In this document: positions 1 to 9,465 of the stretch, piece by piece
How positions within the stretch are numbered: the first letter of the stretch is position 1
Layout of the letters: each line of letters opens with the position of its first letter
Source: an uncultured Paracoccaceae bacterium
Lineage (GTDB): Bacteria > Pseudomonadota > Alphaproteobacteria > Rhodobacterales > Rhodobacteraceae
DNA length: 64,000 nt
Direction of reading: 5' to 3'
NCBI GenBank assembly: GCA_943787985.1
Contig: CALSOO010000004.1
Span: forward strand, 682,001 to 746,000
Notes under the pieces: model-generated
Seen by the model: the letters and a program-made list of their open reading frames with translations, nothing else
Databases searched by the model: none
What the model was told of the DNA's origin: nothing
Program-made: the position numbers and the translations under genes

Positions 1-3000
1 CCTTATGATCTGAGCACGCTTCAGGACGAAGTGTGCTGGCACATCCCTGTTCCCGATCGCTATTTTGAGCAGGAGTTGTTGCTGACCCCCGAAGTTTCCC
101 CTGCATTTCTGAGCGCAGTCGGCACCATGTGGACCCGTGTCGAGGAAGCTTTGGCAGACCGGCGCGATTTGCGGGATCAGGGGGAAACGGTGGAAAATCG
201 ACTGGATTCCGCCGCGATCACGCAATTTCCGGCCGACACGGATGCGGTCGCCGGAGAAGAGAACCGGACCCTTCCAAGCACCACGCAAGTGACGCGCTTT
301 GACGATGAAACACGCGAGGTGTTCGATACGTGGTTTGATGGTTTGAATGCGCTTTATGTGACCCGTGACCAACAGGACATGGTGACGTTTCACTCTGAAT
401 CCACACCCGCAGGGGTGATTCCGTTCCAAAAGGCTCTGACTGAAGCGGTGAAAGCTGCAGACGATGTCGTGGATTTTGGATTTACCCGCGTTCAGGCCGA
501 TATTTACCGCCTGCGTCAATCATTGCTGGACAATGAAGAGGCCACAAAACTGGCCACCTTCCCGATCCTTGCGGGGATCGCACGTGGCAGCAATGCAATG
601 GCCAAGAACTTGAGCCTGAAGGAGTATTTCAACTCCGTTCAGTCCGAGCAGCGCACCGTCAGTTTGGCGATTGAAGCGGCAGCAGCCCCAAAAGAACCCG
701 CACAAGCTGAAATCGCCTTTTTTCTCGATACAGGATCCGAAGAAACCAAACTGGCGCTTCAAGGCTTTGATGCCCAGACCAAGTCGGCCTCGGAGCGGGA
801 GGTGTTGCGAGGCAGTTCCAGCGCATTGGCCTTGTCACAAGGCAAAGAGCAGCTCGGGTCCGAACCGATTTTGCTGCAAGGCGGTGTAGGGGCCAAGTTT
901 GGCTACAAAACCGGAGAGGAATTAACACTGCAGCTGGGTGGAAACGCGTATGAACTTCCAGACACCAGTTCCGAGAGTTTCCTGAGCGACAGCTACAAGG
1001 ACGACAATATCTATGCCCAGATTTTTGACGAAAGCCGTCAGAAATCGACACAGGAATACGCGTTGACCACGCTCAGCGACAAGCAGGCGGGGATCAAATA
1101 CGCTTCGGCTGTCCCAGGAGCCTATCAGGATTTGCGCTCTGTCACGATTGCGGACCGGTTGGGCAACCCTGCGGCCAACAGCGCGCGTATTTCAGCGCTG
1201 CGGGTCAAAGCAGATGCGTTTTCATCGCTGCATGCTCTGGACATCAGCCTTGAAGCGGTCCGTGCTCCGATTTTCGGGTTGGAAGCGCAGTTGGCGGTCA
1301 TCACACGCGATCAACTGGCCCAGGTCATCGCCCAAATCCCCACTGCGGAGGCCCGCGCGGATCTGGATAATTATACCAACGACTACGAGGCGCTTTATGG
1401 CTCGGGAAATGATCCGGTCGAGATCGTTTTCTTCAAGCTGTTTGATGAGTTGAACGCGCGCCCTGTCAGCGCGGAAAACACCGCATTGATCCGTCAATTC
1501 GAGCGGCTGAGACAGCGTTTGGTCAAAGGCTATGCGCCGATTGACGCGCGCGAACTGCCCGGGCTGGTGCTGGAGCAATACCTTGATCCGTTGCCTGCCG
1601 AGACCGACGAAAGCGGATACTTCACGGCGGCTGTCGCGATCCTTGAAAGCGTTGTATCGGCATTTCGCGCCACAGAACGCCGGATCGCGGCGATCAGCGG
1701 TTTGATCGAAAACACGCGCGTCTTGATCGGCAAATTGCAGGATATCCGTAGCCGTTGGTTTGAAGCATTGGCAAGCGTGGACATGGCCCTCGCCGAAGCG
1801 CGCCATGACCTGAACGCGGCTCTGGCCTTGTTGTCCGAAGAAGAGGCGCGGGTGAGCGCCCTCGACGCACAACGCAAAGATGTGTTGGCACGGCACGCAC
1901 GTGTGGCGGTATTTGCCCGCCCCAGACGTATGATGCCGCACAGCCACGGGGTGACGTCCGCGCGTATCCTTCCGGGTGTTTTTGAGGACCCGTTGCCAGA
2001 AGCCTTGGCAACATCGGTTCCATTGCCCGAAGCGCTCGAGGTGATGACAGATATGCTGCGCCATGTGCCTTTGGACTGGTTTGCCTCGCATGAGCGCATC
2101 ACGGCCCGTTTGCGCAAGCCGCGTCTGATTGAGCGCGCAGTGCAACACGCAGCCAACTCTGCCGCCATTCGCTTGAATGCGCGCCAAACCACGCAATATG
2201 TCGCGCAATTGAGCGTCCCCAAAGCGGGGCGGGCGGCCTTTGCCCGGTCCCAAGCGGTGACACGTCAGATTTCCACCTATTACGACGGCTTGTCGCAATC
2301 CCTGCTCAAGGCGCGCGCGAACACAGATCTGGCCAAGTTGCGCACCCAAAGCTGGCAAATGCGCAAGGCCCGCGCGCTCAAAGTGTTGAGCCTCAGTGAT
2401 CTGATTGAAGCGGGGAGAGATACCAAAATGGCTGCGACGGCGATTGCCGAAATCGAGAACATTGAAAACGTCGTCTCAAGCTTGTTGTTGCTGCTGCACC
2501 GTGCCCCTGCTGCTGTGCGACTGATTTGGGCGGACCGTTTGTCGCGGTTTGACGATACGCCCAAGCTGGCGCGCGCCAGTGACTTGCCGGGGTGGTCTGC
2601 TTTGTCGCTTGAATTGCGCCGCGATATCCAGCGCCTTGTTCAATGGTTGTATCAACGTGCGTCGGCTGATCGCCCTGAGGCCAAGCGGATGATGGGTGAT
2701 CTGCTGCACGTCGCGGTCTTGCAAGCGGCCCACGGAGATGCGGACGCGATTGTATCCGCGCGATTGGAGGGAAACAAAACAGTCGGGGCGGGTGACACAG
2801 TTGATGTCATTCTGGACCACGGCAAGCCCGACATCGGGGGGCGTTTTGACTTTGATCTGGGCCGTGTGACAGGGTTGTGGGGCACGGTGGAGGACCTGAC
2901 AGAGGACCGCGCCACAGTGCGCATTCATCCCAAGTTTGCCACGCGCGTTACTTTGACCCAAACCACGAGCGTCTTTGCCGCAGGGTATGGTCCGGCCAAA

Positions 3001-3021
3001 GCGTTGAGCAATGTCCGCTGA
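1..3021 (+). CDS. Large uncharacterised protein of contractile injection locus (5' cut off)
   Basis: The frame is open from base 1 (it begins PYDLSTLQDE), so the true start lies upstream and at least 1006 residues are present. I recognise no named domain. The visible protein is mostly helical and charged. A central part (about residues 275-420) is richer in Gly, Ser and Asp and looks beta-like. The C-terminal end (about 930-1000) is a small beta-rich module. There is no signal peptide in what can be seen and no membrane segment. The stop overlaps the start of the tape-measure-like gene by 11 bases, so it belongs to the same operon. By position next to tape-measure and AAA+ genes, it may be a baseplate, fibre or accessory component of the injection system, but that is inference from neighbours only. 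Confidence 0.75.
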   Translation, partial: PYDLSTLQDEVCWHIPVPDRYFEQELLLTPEVSPAFLSAVGTMWTRVEEALADRRDLRDQGETVENRLDSAAITQFPADTDAVAGEENRTLPSTTQVTRFDDETREVFDTWFDGLNALYVTRDQQDMVTFHSESTPAGVIPFQKALTEAVKAADDVVDFGFTRVQADIYRLRQSLLDNEEATKLATFPILAGIARGSNAMAKNLSLKEYFNSVQSEQRTVSLAIEAAAAPKEPAQAEIAFFLDTGSEETKLALQGFDAQTKSASEREVLRGSSSALALSQGKEQLGSEPILLQGGVGAKFGYKTGEELTLQLGGNAYELPDTSSESFLSDSYKDDNIYAQIFDESRQKSTQEYALTTLSDKQAGIKYASAVPGAYQDLRSVTIADRLGNPAANSARISALRVKADAFSSLHALDISLEAVRAPIFGLEAQLAVITRDQLAQVIAQIPTAEARADLDNYTNDYEALYGSGNDPVEIVFFKLFDELNARPVSAENTALIRQFERLRQRLVKGYAPIDARELPGLVLEQYLDPLPAETDESGYFTAAVAILESVVSAFRATERRIAAISGLIENTRVLIGKLQDIRSRWFEALASVDMALAEARHDLNAALALLSEEEARVSALDAQRKDVLARHARVAVFARPRRMMPHSHGVTSARILPGVFEDPLPEALATSVPLPEALEVMTDMLRHVPLDWFASHERITARLRKPRLIERAVQHAANSAAIRLNARQTTQYVAQLSVPKAGRAAFARSQAVTRQISTYYDGLSQSLLKARANTDLAKLRTQSWQMRKARALKVLSLSDLIEAGRDTKMAATAIAEIENIENVVSSLLLLLHRAPAAVRLIWADRLSRFDDTPKLARASDLPGWSALSLELRRDIQRLVQWLYQRASADRPEAKRMMGDLLHVAVLQAAHGDADAIVSARLEGNKTVGAGDTVDVILDHGKPDIGGRFDFDLGRVTGLWGTVEDLTEDRATVRIHPKFATRVTLTQTTSVFAAGYGPAKALSNVR

Positions 3022-4744
3022 GCGCCAAACCGTCCATCAGATGCGTTTGTGCGGGGCATCGCGCAGCGCTGTTATGGCTATGGTGCCAGAGATCGAGGAT
3101 GCTTTGGCCACAACCAGTTGGCCCGGCCAAAGTGGTGGCGCCAGCCGTGCCCGTGTTTTGCAAATTCGCAAACTTGATTTGCAACGCTTGCGCCCCGGTA
3201 CCGGTCGTTTTGCCATCGCCCGATTGATCGAGGCGCAAATCGCAAAGGGCACTGTAGGCTATGCCACGGCCCAAAATGCGCAACCGGATACAGATTGGGT
3301 CGTTTGGCCGGATCGGGTCGAAATGTTGGTGGCATTGGTGTTGTCTCAAGTGCCTGTTTCGGCCCCTTTGCCGTGGTGGGGCCAAACTGTTTTGGGGCCC
3401 CGTCACACGACGTTGACCCCCCGGTTATTTGCACAGACGGTATTGGCGGTGGCTGCATCCGAAAAGGTCGCGATGGTGCCCGCTTTGATCGCCGCGATGA
3501 TTGTGCATGTGCCTTCACCGCATCTGCGTCATTGGCTGGTTGCGGCCTTGCCCGTATGGCATGCCGCGCTTGGACAAAGCGATACGCCCGCCAGTTTTGC
3601 GAGGGTATTGCAGCTTGAGGGCAGACCGGTTGCCGAGGGTGTTGTGCCGCCAGACGCCACCGAATCTGTTCTTCCGCACGCAATTGTCAAAGCGGTCCTA
3701 CGCGCTTTGACGCCGCTTTCTGCGTCACAACAGACCACCGTCGCCGAGGTGTTCGCAGATTTGCGGCAATCACCGCACACTGCGACATGGTTCATAAAAG
3801 TTCTGTGCAAAGCACATTCAAATGCCTTGGCCGAACCGCAAATCGAGCGCGTTTTAAAAGCGATTTCGAGTCGACCTGAAACGGGTCCTCATCGCCACGC
3901 CTCTGAAAACATGCCCTTGGGATCCAAAGTGCGGAGCGGGGATCGTAGCGATCCGCTTGAGACGCCGCGATTGAAAATCAAGGCTGTTTCGACCGCCTCC
4001 CGTGTTCCGCCAGATCAAAAAGGCCGCGCTTTGGCCGCACCCTATCACGCAGAACACGCCGAGATGAGCCGCATGGGCGGCATTGTTGCTTTGATCAACC
4101 TATTCAATCATTTGGGATTGCCCGCTGCTGATGCCGGTGCAGGCAGTGATGTGTCTATTCAGCTTTTGCATCATTTCGTGCAACGCACGGGCCATGATGA
4201 CTGCATGTCAGAGTGTTTGCCCGCTGTCGGACCTGATCCCGATGGCTGGCTTTTGGCGGACAAGGGGTGCGTATTTGTGCCGGCACTCGCGTCGCTTTCT
4301 CCCTCAGCTCCATGGGTGTTGCGTCGTATTGAAGGGGTGCGTGGACGGCGGGCCTTGTGCTGGGCGCATGGCGATTTTTGTGTGGCGCTTCTGGATGCAA
4401 ATGCATTGCGCAGTCTGCGCCACTCTGGCGAGAACATCGTCGTTGGGCGCCAAACACTGGCTGTCCATATTGTGCCTGATGCCCTGAAAAACGGGCTCGC
4501 GCTATTGGTGCAACGGACTGTGCGGCGGCATTTGCAAGCACCGTGGCGCCACGTGTTGATGCGCCCTGCTTACGTGATCGCCAGCCTGACCCATCTGGAT
4601 GTGACCCTTGATCTGGATGATGTGCGACTGCCCGAACGGCGCGCAGGTTTGGACATTTCGCCCGGCTGGGTGGATTGGTTTGGACGTGTGGTCACTTTGC
4701 ATTTCGAACGCTTCGACAAGCCCTCCCGAGGAGATGTGCCGTGA
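3011..4744 (+). CDS. Contractile injection system tape-measure-type protein (CIS_TMP-like)
   Basis: 577 residues. Three features resemble the CIS tape measure family (Afp14-like). First, an N-terminal block around residues 47-75 with the pattern IRKLDLQRL followed by a helix. Second, a PLPWWG motif near residue 118, where family members typically have a conserved PWW. Third, a C-terminal hydrophobic block near residue 355 (GGIVALINLFNHLGLP), like the family's aGLvLLxPFLpxLF stretch. In eCIS particles this protein is thought to set tube length during assembly. It starts inside the end of the upstream gene and its stop overlaps the AAA+ ATPase start (GTGA), the usual eCIS order of tape measure then ATPase. 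The family call is from motif memory, not a profile search. Confidence 0.68.
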   Translation: MSAERQTVHQMRLCGASRSAVMAMVPEIEDALATTSWPGQSGGASRARVLQIRKLDLQRLRPGTGRFAIARLIEAQIAKGTVGYATAQNAQPDTDWVVWPDRVEMLVALVLSQVPVSAPLPWWGQTVLGPRHTTLTPRLFAQTVLAVAASEKVAMVPALIAAMIVHVPSPHLRHWLVAALPVWHAALGQSDTPASFARVLQLEGRPVAEGVVPPDATESVLPHAIVKAVLRALTPLSASQQTTVAEVFADLRQSPHTATWFIKVLCKAHSNALAEPQIERVLKAISSRPETGPHRHASENMPLGSKVRSGDRSDPLETPRLKIKAVSTASRVPPDQKGRALAAPYHAEHAEMSRMGGIVALINLFNHLGLPAADAGAGSDVSIQLLHHFVQRTGHDDCMSECLPAVGPDPDGWLLADKGCVFVPALASLSPSAPWVLRRIEGVRGRRALCWAHGDFCVALLDANALRSLRHSGENIVVGRQTLAVHIVPDALKNGLALLVQRTVRRHLQAPWRHVLMRPAYVIASLTHLDVTLDLDDVRLPERRAGLDISPGWVDWFGRVVTLHFERFDKPSRGDVP

Positions 4745-6564
4745 ATGATTTGACCCCGATGACCGACCTTCCTCTTCATATATGTGTGGATACGGTTTTG
4801 CTGCGTTGCTTTGATGCTTTGGCGCAAGGGGCCGTGGTTCCTGACGGATTGGCCGGCATGTGGCGGACCTGTTTGACCGTGCCTGCATCCGAAGACGAAA
4901 TGTTGGTGCAGGGCTGTTCCGCCCTCGGGTTGTCGAACAGCGCAACGATGGTCCTGGCGATCCTTGCGCGTATTGAAACGGATCCTCGCTTGGCCCGACT
5001 TGTTTCGGCCTGTCAGTCCGGAGACGGGGATGCGCGTCCGACGCCAGAACTGTTGTGCCGTGCATTGGGTGCGCTGGAGACCGCGGTCAGCGTCTCCGAT
5101 TTGGTGCATGGGTCATTGATGCGCAGCGGTGCGGTGCGTCCCATGCCAAGCAAAGCCCCCCTTGCCGTGACGCCATTGATGTTGAGTGCGCCGATGTTGT
5201 GGGCGCTGGGGATTTCTCCGGATGCCCCATTGCAGGCGATGGAGTTGGCCGATGTCATGCCCCCTCAAACCTATCTGGAGCATGCCGGCGGTGTAGCGAG
5301 TGATCCTGCACCCCGCTGCACCGTGTTGCGGGGGGGGACGGCCGCAGATCAAAGGTTGTGGGCGCAGGCCGTGGCGCAATCTGTCGGTAAAACATGTGTT
5401 TCTCTGGATCAGTGCTACGGCGAAAAAGAGGGGCACGGCGACAGAATTGCGGGACTTGGCGCGGCGTTGACGTTTGCCAATGGCCTTCCTGTCGAGACAT
5501 GCAAAGCGGCTCCGGGGCAAAGGGCCAAGCTGATCCCGCTGGATGGGTACACGGGCCCGCGTTTGGTTCTGGCTGGGCAGGACGGGGGCGTGGAGGCCGG
5601 GATGTGGCCGGTTGTTGACGTCAGCTTACCCCGCTTGAAAGCCGCGGAGCGCACGGCCCTTTGGGACATGCTTGCACCAGAGTTCACAGACGCGAAATTG
5701 CCATCCATTGGCGCGGGGCGGCTGTGCGCAGTTGCAACGCGCATGCGGGCGGCCAACAGTGATTTTCGCACTGCAGCAGGGGCGGAGGCACGGCTGGACA
5801 TCGAACCACACGGGCGACTGGTGACGGCGCGCGTCGAGGCGGAGCAGATGATCGCAGCGCAGCCTGTGCAAGAAGAATTGGATATGTTGGCCTTGCGCTG
5901 CGCGTTGCGTGACGGCACGGGGGTGCGCGCTGTTTTGTCAGGGCCCTCGGGCAGTGGGAAAACAATGGCCTGCACGTGGTTGTCAACCAAGCTCGAGCAG
6001 CCTTTGCTCAAGGTCGATCTTGCGTCGGTTGTGAGCAAATACATCGGTGAGACCGAAGAAAACCTCGCACGGATTTTGGATCAGGCCGAAGCCGCAGACG
6101 TGATTTTGTTGTTTGACGAAGCGGACAGCCTGTTCGGCGCGCGCACGGAGGCCAAAGACAGCTCTGACCGCTACGCCAACTCCCAAACCAACTATCTGTT
6201 GTCGCGCATCGAGACGCACAGCGGGATTGTTTTACTCACCACCAATGGATTGCAGCGCATGGACAGCGCGTTTGCCCGCAGGCTTGACCAGATGATTGAC
6301 GTGCCGTTGCCAGATGCGCGCCAACGTTTGCAGCTTTGGACAGTTTACTTGGATCAAGGGCATTCTTTGACCCCGCAACACATCCAAAGGCTGGCGCGGC
6401 TGGCCGAGATTGCAGGCGGGCACATCCGTGCGATCTGCGAGACCGCCTTGATCATCGCGACACAAAACGCCCGCGCTGTGGGTTTTGTGGATGTCGTGCG
6501 TGCTGTGCAACTGGGGTATCGGGGCATGGGGCGCACAGCACCCAGTCTGGGAGAGGCGGGATGA
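4741..6564 (+). CDS. AAA+ ATPase of extracellular contractile injection system (Afp15-like)
   Basis: 607 residues from the GTG at 4741, chosen for the AGGAG about 9 bases upstream and the GTGA overlap with the preceding stop; a longer reading from 4675 has no such support. The C-terminal half is a complete AAA+ module: Walker A GPSGSGKT (about residues 401-408), a KYIGETEENL pore/sensor-linked stretch, Walker B LLFDEADSLFG (about 455-465), the RYAN block, sensor TTN and arginine-finger region AFARRLDQ. The DEADSLFG...DRYAN signature is typical of eCIS ATPases. The N-terminal half is divergent, possibly a degenerate second ATPase fold. In eCIS the ATPase is needed for assembly or for cargo handling. 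It overlaps the next gene by ATGA. The ATPase assignment is firm; the eCIS assignment rests on signature plus neighbour. Confidence 0.85.
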   Translation: MNDLTPMTDLPLHICVDTVLLRCFDALAQGAVVPDGLAGMWRTCLTVPASEDEMLVQGCSALGLSNSATMVLAILARIETDPRLARLVSACQSGDGDARPTPELLCRALGALETAVSVSDLVHGSLMRSGAVRPMPSKAPLAVTPLMLSAPMLWALGISPDAPLQAMELADVMPPQTYLEHAGGVASDPAPRCTVLRGGTAADQRLWAQAVAQSVGKTCVSLDQCYGEKEGHGDRIAGLGAALTFANGLPVETCKAAPGQRAKLIPLDGYTGPRLVLAGQDGGVEAGMWPVVDVSLPRLKAAERTALWDMLAPEFTDAKLPSIGAGRLCAVATRMRAANSDFRTAAGAEARLDIEPHGRLVTARVEAEQMIAAQPVQEELDMLALRCALRDGTGVRAVLSGPSGSGKTMACTWLSTKLEQPLLKVDLASVVSKYIGETEENLARILDQAEAADVILLFDEADSLFGARTEAKDSSDRYANSQTNYLLSRIETHSGIVLLTTNGLQRMDSAFARRLDQMIDVPLPDARQRLQLWTVYLDQGHSLTPQHIQRLARLAEIAGGHIRAICETALIIATQNARAVGFVDVVRAVQLGYRGMGRTAPSLGEAG

Positions 6565-7499
6565 ATGCCATGACCACATTTGCGGATTTCAATGATCCTG
6601 ATCTGGGCACAGTGATGATTGTGGCCCCCGATGTAGGGCTCGATCAGTTGACGCAGGCCTTGGACGGGATCGGTTTTGTGGCGCAAGGCACGCGTGATGG
6701 GATCCACTCTGTGGCCTTCAGTTATCGCGGTCAACGCCCTCACATTGTCTACAGTCACAACCCTGTTGTGGATTTGCGGGTTCTCGAAGTTGGAACGCTT
6801 CCTCCGGTGTTGCGCCGCGCTGTGCAAGGGGCCGTGGCCACTTTGTCGCGCGTAGAGCTTGCAGCGGATTTGCACGCGACAGATGCGCGCCAAGCATTGC
6901 GCGCAATTTGGGCGGCGGTCGAAATGGAGCGCATGGACCTGATCGAGCCGTTGGAGGCATTGGCGCAGACCGCCTCTGGCGTGGTGTCCGAGGAAGCGCT
7001 GCGCGCGCATGCGCGTTTAAGCGATCTCAACCAAAAGCGTGTGGATGTGATCGGGGGGGTGCGCCTTGTGGCGGTTGCGGCCGTCGAGTTTGCACGCGAA
7101 CTGACACGCAGACACGTGGCACAAAGCCTTTTGATCAGGCCCGAAGACACGGGCGAGCTGTTCACCGCTGATGTGGCGCCGTTGATCGCCGACGCGTTGG
7201 CGGCAAAGCCGTTGGAATTGGGAAAAGGGGTTTTAGGCACCCCACAAGACGATAGCGCCGTCACGGCAGCGCCGGCTGGATTGCTGCGTTTTGACAACAT
7301 GTTGAGCCGCCCGTTTCCGCAAGGGTACCGGTCCGGTGCGGGGTGGCTTTTGCCGGACCGCATCTGGCTTACGTGGACCACTCATGATCCGCAACATGGT
7401 CGTATACGGTATGACGGGTTGGTGTTTACGGGGGAGCGGTGGTTGTTTTGTCCACGTCCTTATCGCTTGATCGAGGCCGCACTCGGGCAGGTGCGCTGA
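6561..7499 (+). CDS. Uncharacterised 312-aa protein of injection-system operon
   Basis: The ATG at 6561 overlaps the ATPase stop (ATGA), which decides the start; the frame is open further upstream but only as a shadow of the ATPase gene. I recognise no domain. The N-terminal 90 residues are a mixed alpha/beta domain, the middle is helical and Ala-rich, and the C-terminal 60 residues are Trp/Tyr-rich and beta-like (it ends near ERWLFCPRPYRLIEAAL). No signal peptide or membrane segment. In canonical eCIS loci the gene after the ATPase encodes the tube/sheath cap (Afp16), but I see no clear DUF4255-like signature, so that is only a positional guess. The stop lies one base before the next ATG. 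Confidence 0.75.
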   Translation: MNAMTTFADFNDPDLGTVMIVAPDVGLDQLTQALDGIGFVAQGTRDGIHSVAFSYRGQRPHIVYSHNPVVDLRVLEVGTLPPVLRRAVQGAVATLSRVELAADLHATDARQALRAIWAAVEMERMDLIEPLEALAQTASGVVSEEALRAHARLSDLNQKRVDVIGGVRLVAVAAVEFARELTRRHVAQSLLIRPEDTGELFTADVAPLIADALAAKPLELGKGVLGTPQDDSAVTAAPAGLLRFDNMLSRPFPQGYRSGAGWLLPDRIWLTWTTHDPQHGRIRYDGLVFTGERWLFCPRPYRLIEAALGQVR

Positions 7500-7500
7500 C

Positions 7501-9465
7501 ATGCCTGTGCGTGTCCCGCGTCACACGGCCAGCGCCTCGGCTTTGCCGCGCGCACGCGCGCAGCTTGGCTCAACGACGGGTGCGGTGTTCTCGCAGGTCA
7601 GCACGCCAGCGCCAGCGACCGCGCAATCAGGCGGGCCTGAGTTGGGCGTTGCGACGGGACCGCAAGGGCAAGCTCCGGCTGAGACGCAAGAGGGGCCAGA
7701 TCAGGCGGGACCCGATACCCCGACGCCAGAGAGTGCAACGCCAGAAGCTGACGGGGGGGCTCAAGAGGTCTCGGGAGCAGCCCTTTCTGCGGGCGCAGGT
7801 GCGGGTGCGGCGGCTCAAGACGGCGTTGCGCGATCAAACCCGCCAAAACCCAAGCGCAAAACAGCCCGCAAACCGGCCGCGCCCATGCCAGTGCGCTTGC
7901 CCCGTGTCCCGGCCGTAAATCTGAACGCAATCCGCACGCCTGTCGTCAGGGGGCCGCCTTTGCAAGCGACGGCGAAGGCTGACAAAATTGCGAAAACCAC
8001 AGGCTCTACCCCGTCCCAACATCATGCCAACATACAAGCGGCTGTGGTGCGCGTGTCAGAGGCTGCGCGCAAATCCCAGCGCGATATGGTGCAGGGTGTG
8101 GACAGCATTGCGCTGAACACCCGATGGTCTGTCGAGCGGATGGCCGACGGCATTGACGGCGTTGTCGATCGCTGCGTGGCCAGTGTGAACGGGGCTGCAA
8201 CTGCGGCGCTTACGACCCTCAAAGATGCCGTTCGTGTGCATGAAGGCGTGATTGCGACGCATACTCAAGCAGGGGCCGAAGAACTGGCGACGCAGCAGGC
8301 GGCTGTGGACGCGCAGATCATGGCAAACCTTAATGTGGGTGGCTCCGAAGTGATGCTGGCGGCGCATCAAAACCTGATAGCCGCCTATGACATACATCTT
8401 GAGGGCGTCACACCGAAGCTTCACGCGTTGAGCGACGGGACAACGCCTGTACCGCTCACCTCAGAACACGGCGAGGTCGCCGAAACCACATTTGACGCAC
8501 CCAAAAGCGGCATCACGACGTTTGAGGGGGCCGCCGCCGCAATCGCGCAAACTTTGCTGACCATTCCTGGGGCGGGGACCACGGTCGATGAGTCGGTTCA
8601 TGACAAAGAGACGCGGTCGTTGCTGTCTTTGCCCGAGGTTTTTGTCCGGCGCCAGTCGGTACAGCAATCCCCTTATTACCGGGCCTATATGGACCGCGGC
8701 AAGGCCCATGCGTTGCCGTTTCTCAAGGATGATGCCCGTGCGCAGTGGGACAAGGAACTCGAGGCCAGCTTGACCCAATTGGGATCGGCGCAGAACCGGT
8801 CCCGCTTTATCCTGACGTCTTTGCAACTGGTCGCCCCGACGATGCAGGGGCTCAAGCGCGATGAAGCTTTATATTCTGCGACCTTGGATGCTGCCATCAC
8901 AGAAGACTACGAGGGGATTGAAGACGCCAATCGCCAAGCCATTGCACAAATGCGCAGGACCCTTGACGGAGTGTGCAACTTTTTTGACCCGCGCCGTGAA
9001 GGGTCCCAACCGCAAACAATTGCCAAAGGTTTGCGCGACAACGGGGCCAAGATCAAAGCGGGCATGTATGACCAGGCGCGGGTTATGCAAGCCAGTTTTC
9101 GGGCGTCCGTTGCAGGGATGGCAGCGCAATATCCTGATTTGGTCACGCGGCTTGATCTGATGCTGCAAGGCGATGATTTGATGCGCGAGGATGTGATGTT
9201 GCCGCGCATTGAGGGGGTGTCAGACAGCGTGCAGGCGCTGTTGCAAGGGCAGCTTGCAATGATGCGGGCGCAAGCGCGCGATGCCCTTGATCAGACCCGC
9301 GAAGGCTACGGTGATCAAGTCAAAGGTATGTGGGGCAGTGTGGGGGATGCTCTGTCCAGCTTTGAGCAGTCCAAACTGAAAGGCCTGTTTCACTTTGAAA
9401 TGGAACGGGCGATGTTCACAGGGGACTTCACCACTGGGATGCAATCGTCCACTCAGGCGGTTTAG
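7501..9465 (+). CDS. N-terminal part of giant eCIS-associated protein, ended by in-frame TAG
   Basis: 654 residues up to a TAG at 9463-9465. Residues 1-110 are a Pro/Ala/Gly/Gln-rich low-complexity tail, followed by a basic patch (PKPKRKTARKP near residue 118). From about 150 onward the protein is helical, with many Ala, Gln and Asp. No signal peptide is seen. The same reading frame continues open past the TAG for another 2681 codons, the next ATG (9496) has no ribosome site, and the protein stops without a natural C-terminal boundary. I therefore read this and the next entry as one gene of about 3335 codons interrupted once. A disordered N-terminus is common in eCIS-loaded cargo, which would fit, but the role is inferred from the locus only. 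Confidence 0.75.
   Translation: MPVRVPRHTASASALPRARAQLGSTTGAVFSQVSTPAPATAQSGGPELGVATGPQGQAPAETQEGPDQAGPDTPTPESATPEADGGAQEVSGAALSAGAGAGAAAQDGVARSNPPKPKRKTARKPAAPMPVRLPRVPAVNLNAIRTPVVRGPPLQATAKADKIAKTTGSTPSQHHANIQAAVVRVSEAARKSQRDMVQGVDSIALNTRWSVERMADGIDGVVDRCVASVNGAATAALTTLKDAVRVHEGVIATHTQAGAEELATQQAAVDAQIMANLNVGGSEVMLAAHQNLIAAYDIHLEGVTPKLHALSDGTTPVPLTSEHGEVAETTFDAPKSGITTFEGAAAAIAQTLLTIPGAGTTVDESVHDKETRSLLSLPEVFVRRQSVQQSPYYRAYMDRGKAHALPFLKDDARAQWDKELEASLTQLGSAQNRSRFILTSLQLVAPTMQGLKRDEALYSATLDAAITEDYEGIEDANRQAIAQMRRTLDGVCNFFDPRREGSQPQTIAKGLRDNGAKIKAGMYDQARVMQASFRASVAGMAAQYPDLVTRLDLMLQGDDLMREDVMLPRIEGVSDSVQALLQGQLAMMRAQARDALDQTREGYGDQVKGMWGSVGDALSSFEQSKLKGLFHFEMERAMFTGDFTTGMQSSTQAV
9463..9465 (+). 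other. In-frame TAG interrupting the giant gene
   Basis: The codon GTT at 9460-9462 is followed by TAG and then by GGG TAC GCC GAA in the same frame. No stop occurs in that frame from 7501 to 17506 except this one. TAG could arise from CAG by one change. It may be a nonsense mutation, a sequencing error or a recoded codon; TAG is also used as a normal stop elsewhere in the window (for example 17506-17508), so general recoding is unlikely. Confidence 0.85.

Noticed and set aside
1222..2358. 378-codon minus-strand open frame in the first gene
   Set aside because: Antisense shadow; the plus strand is the coding one by codon pattern and operon continuity.
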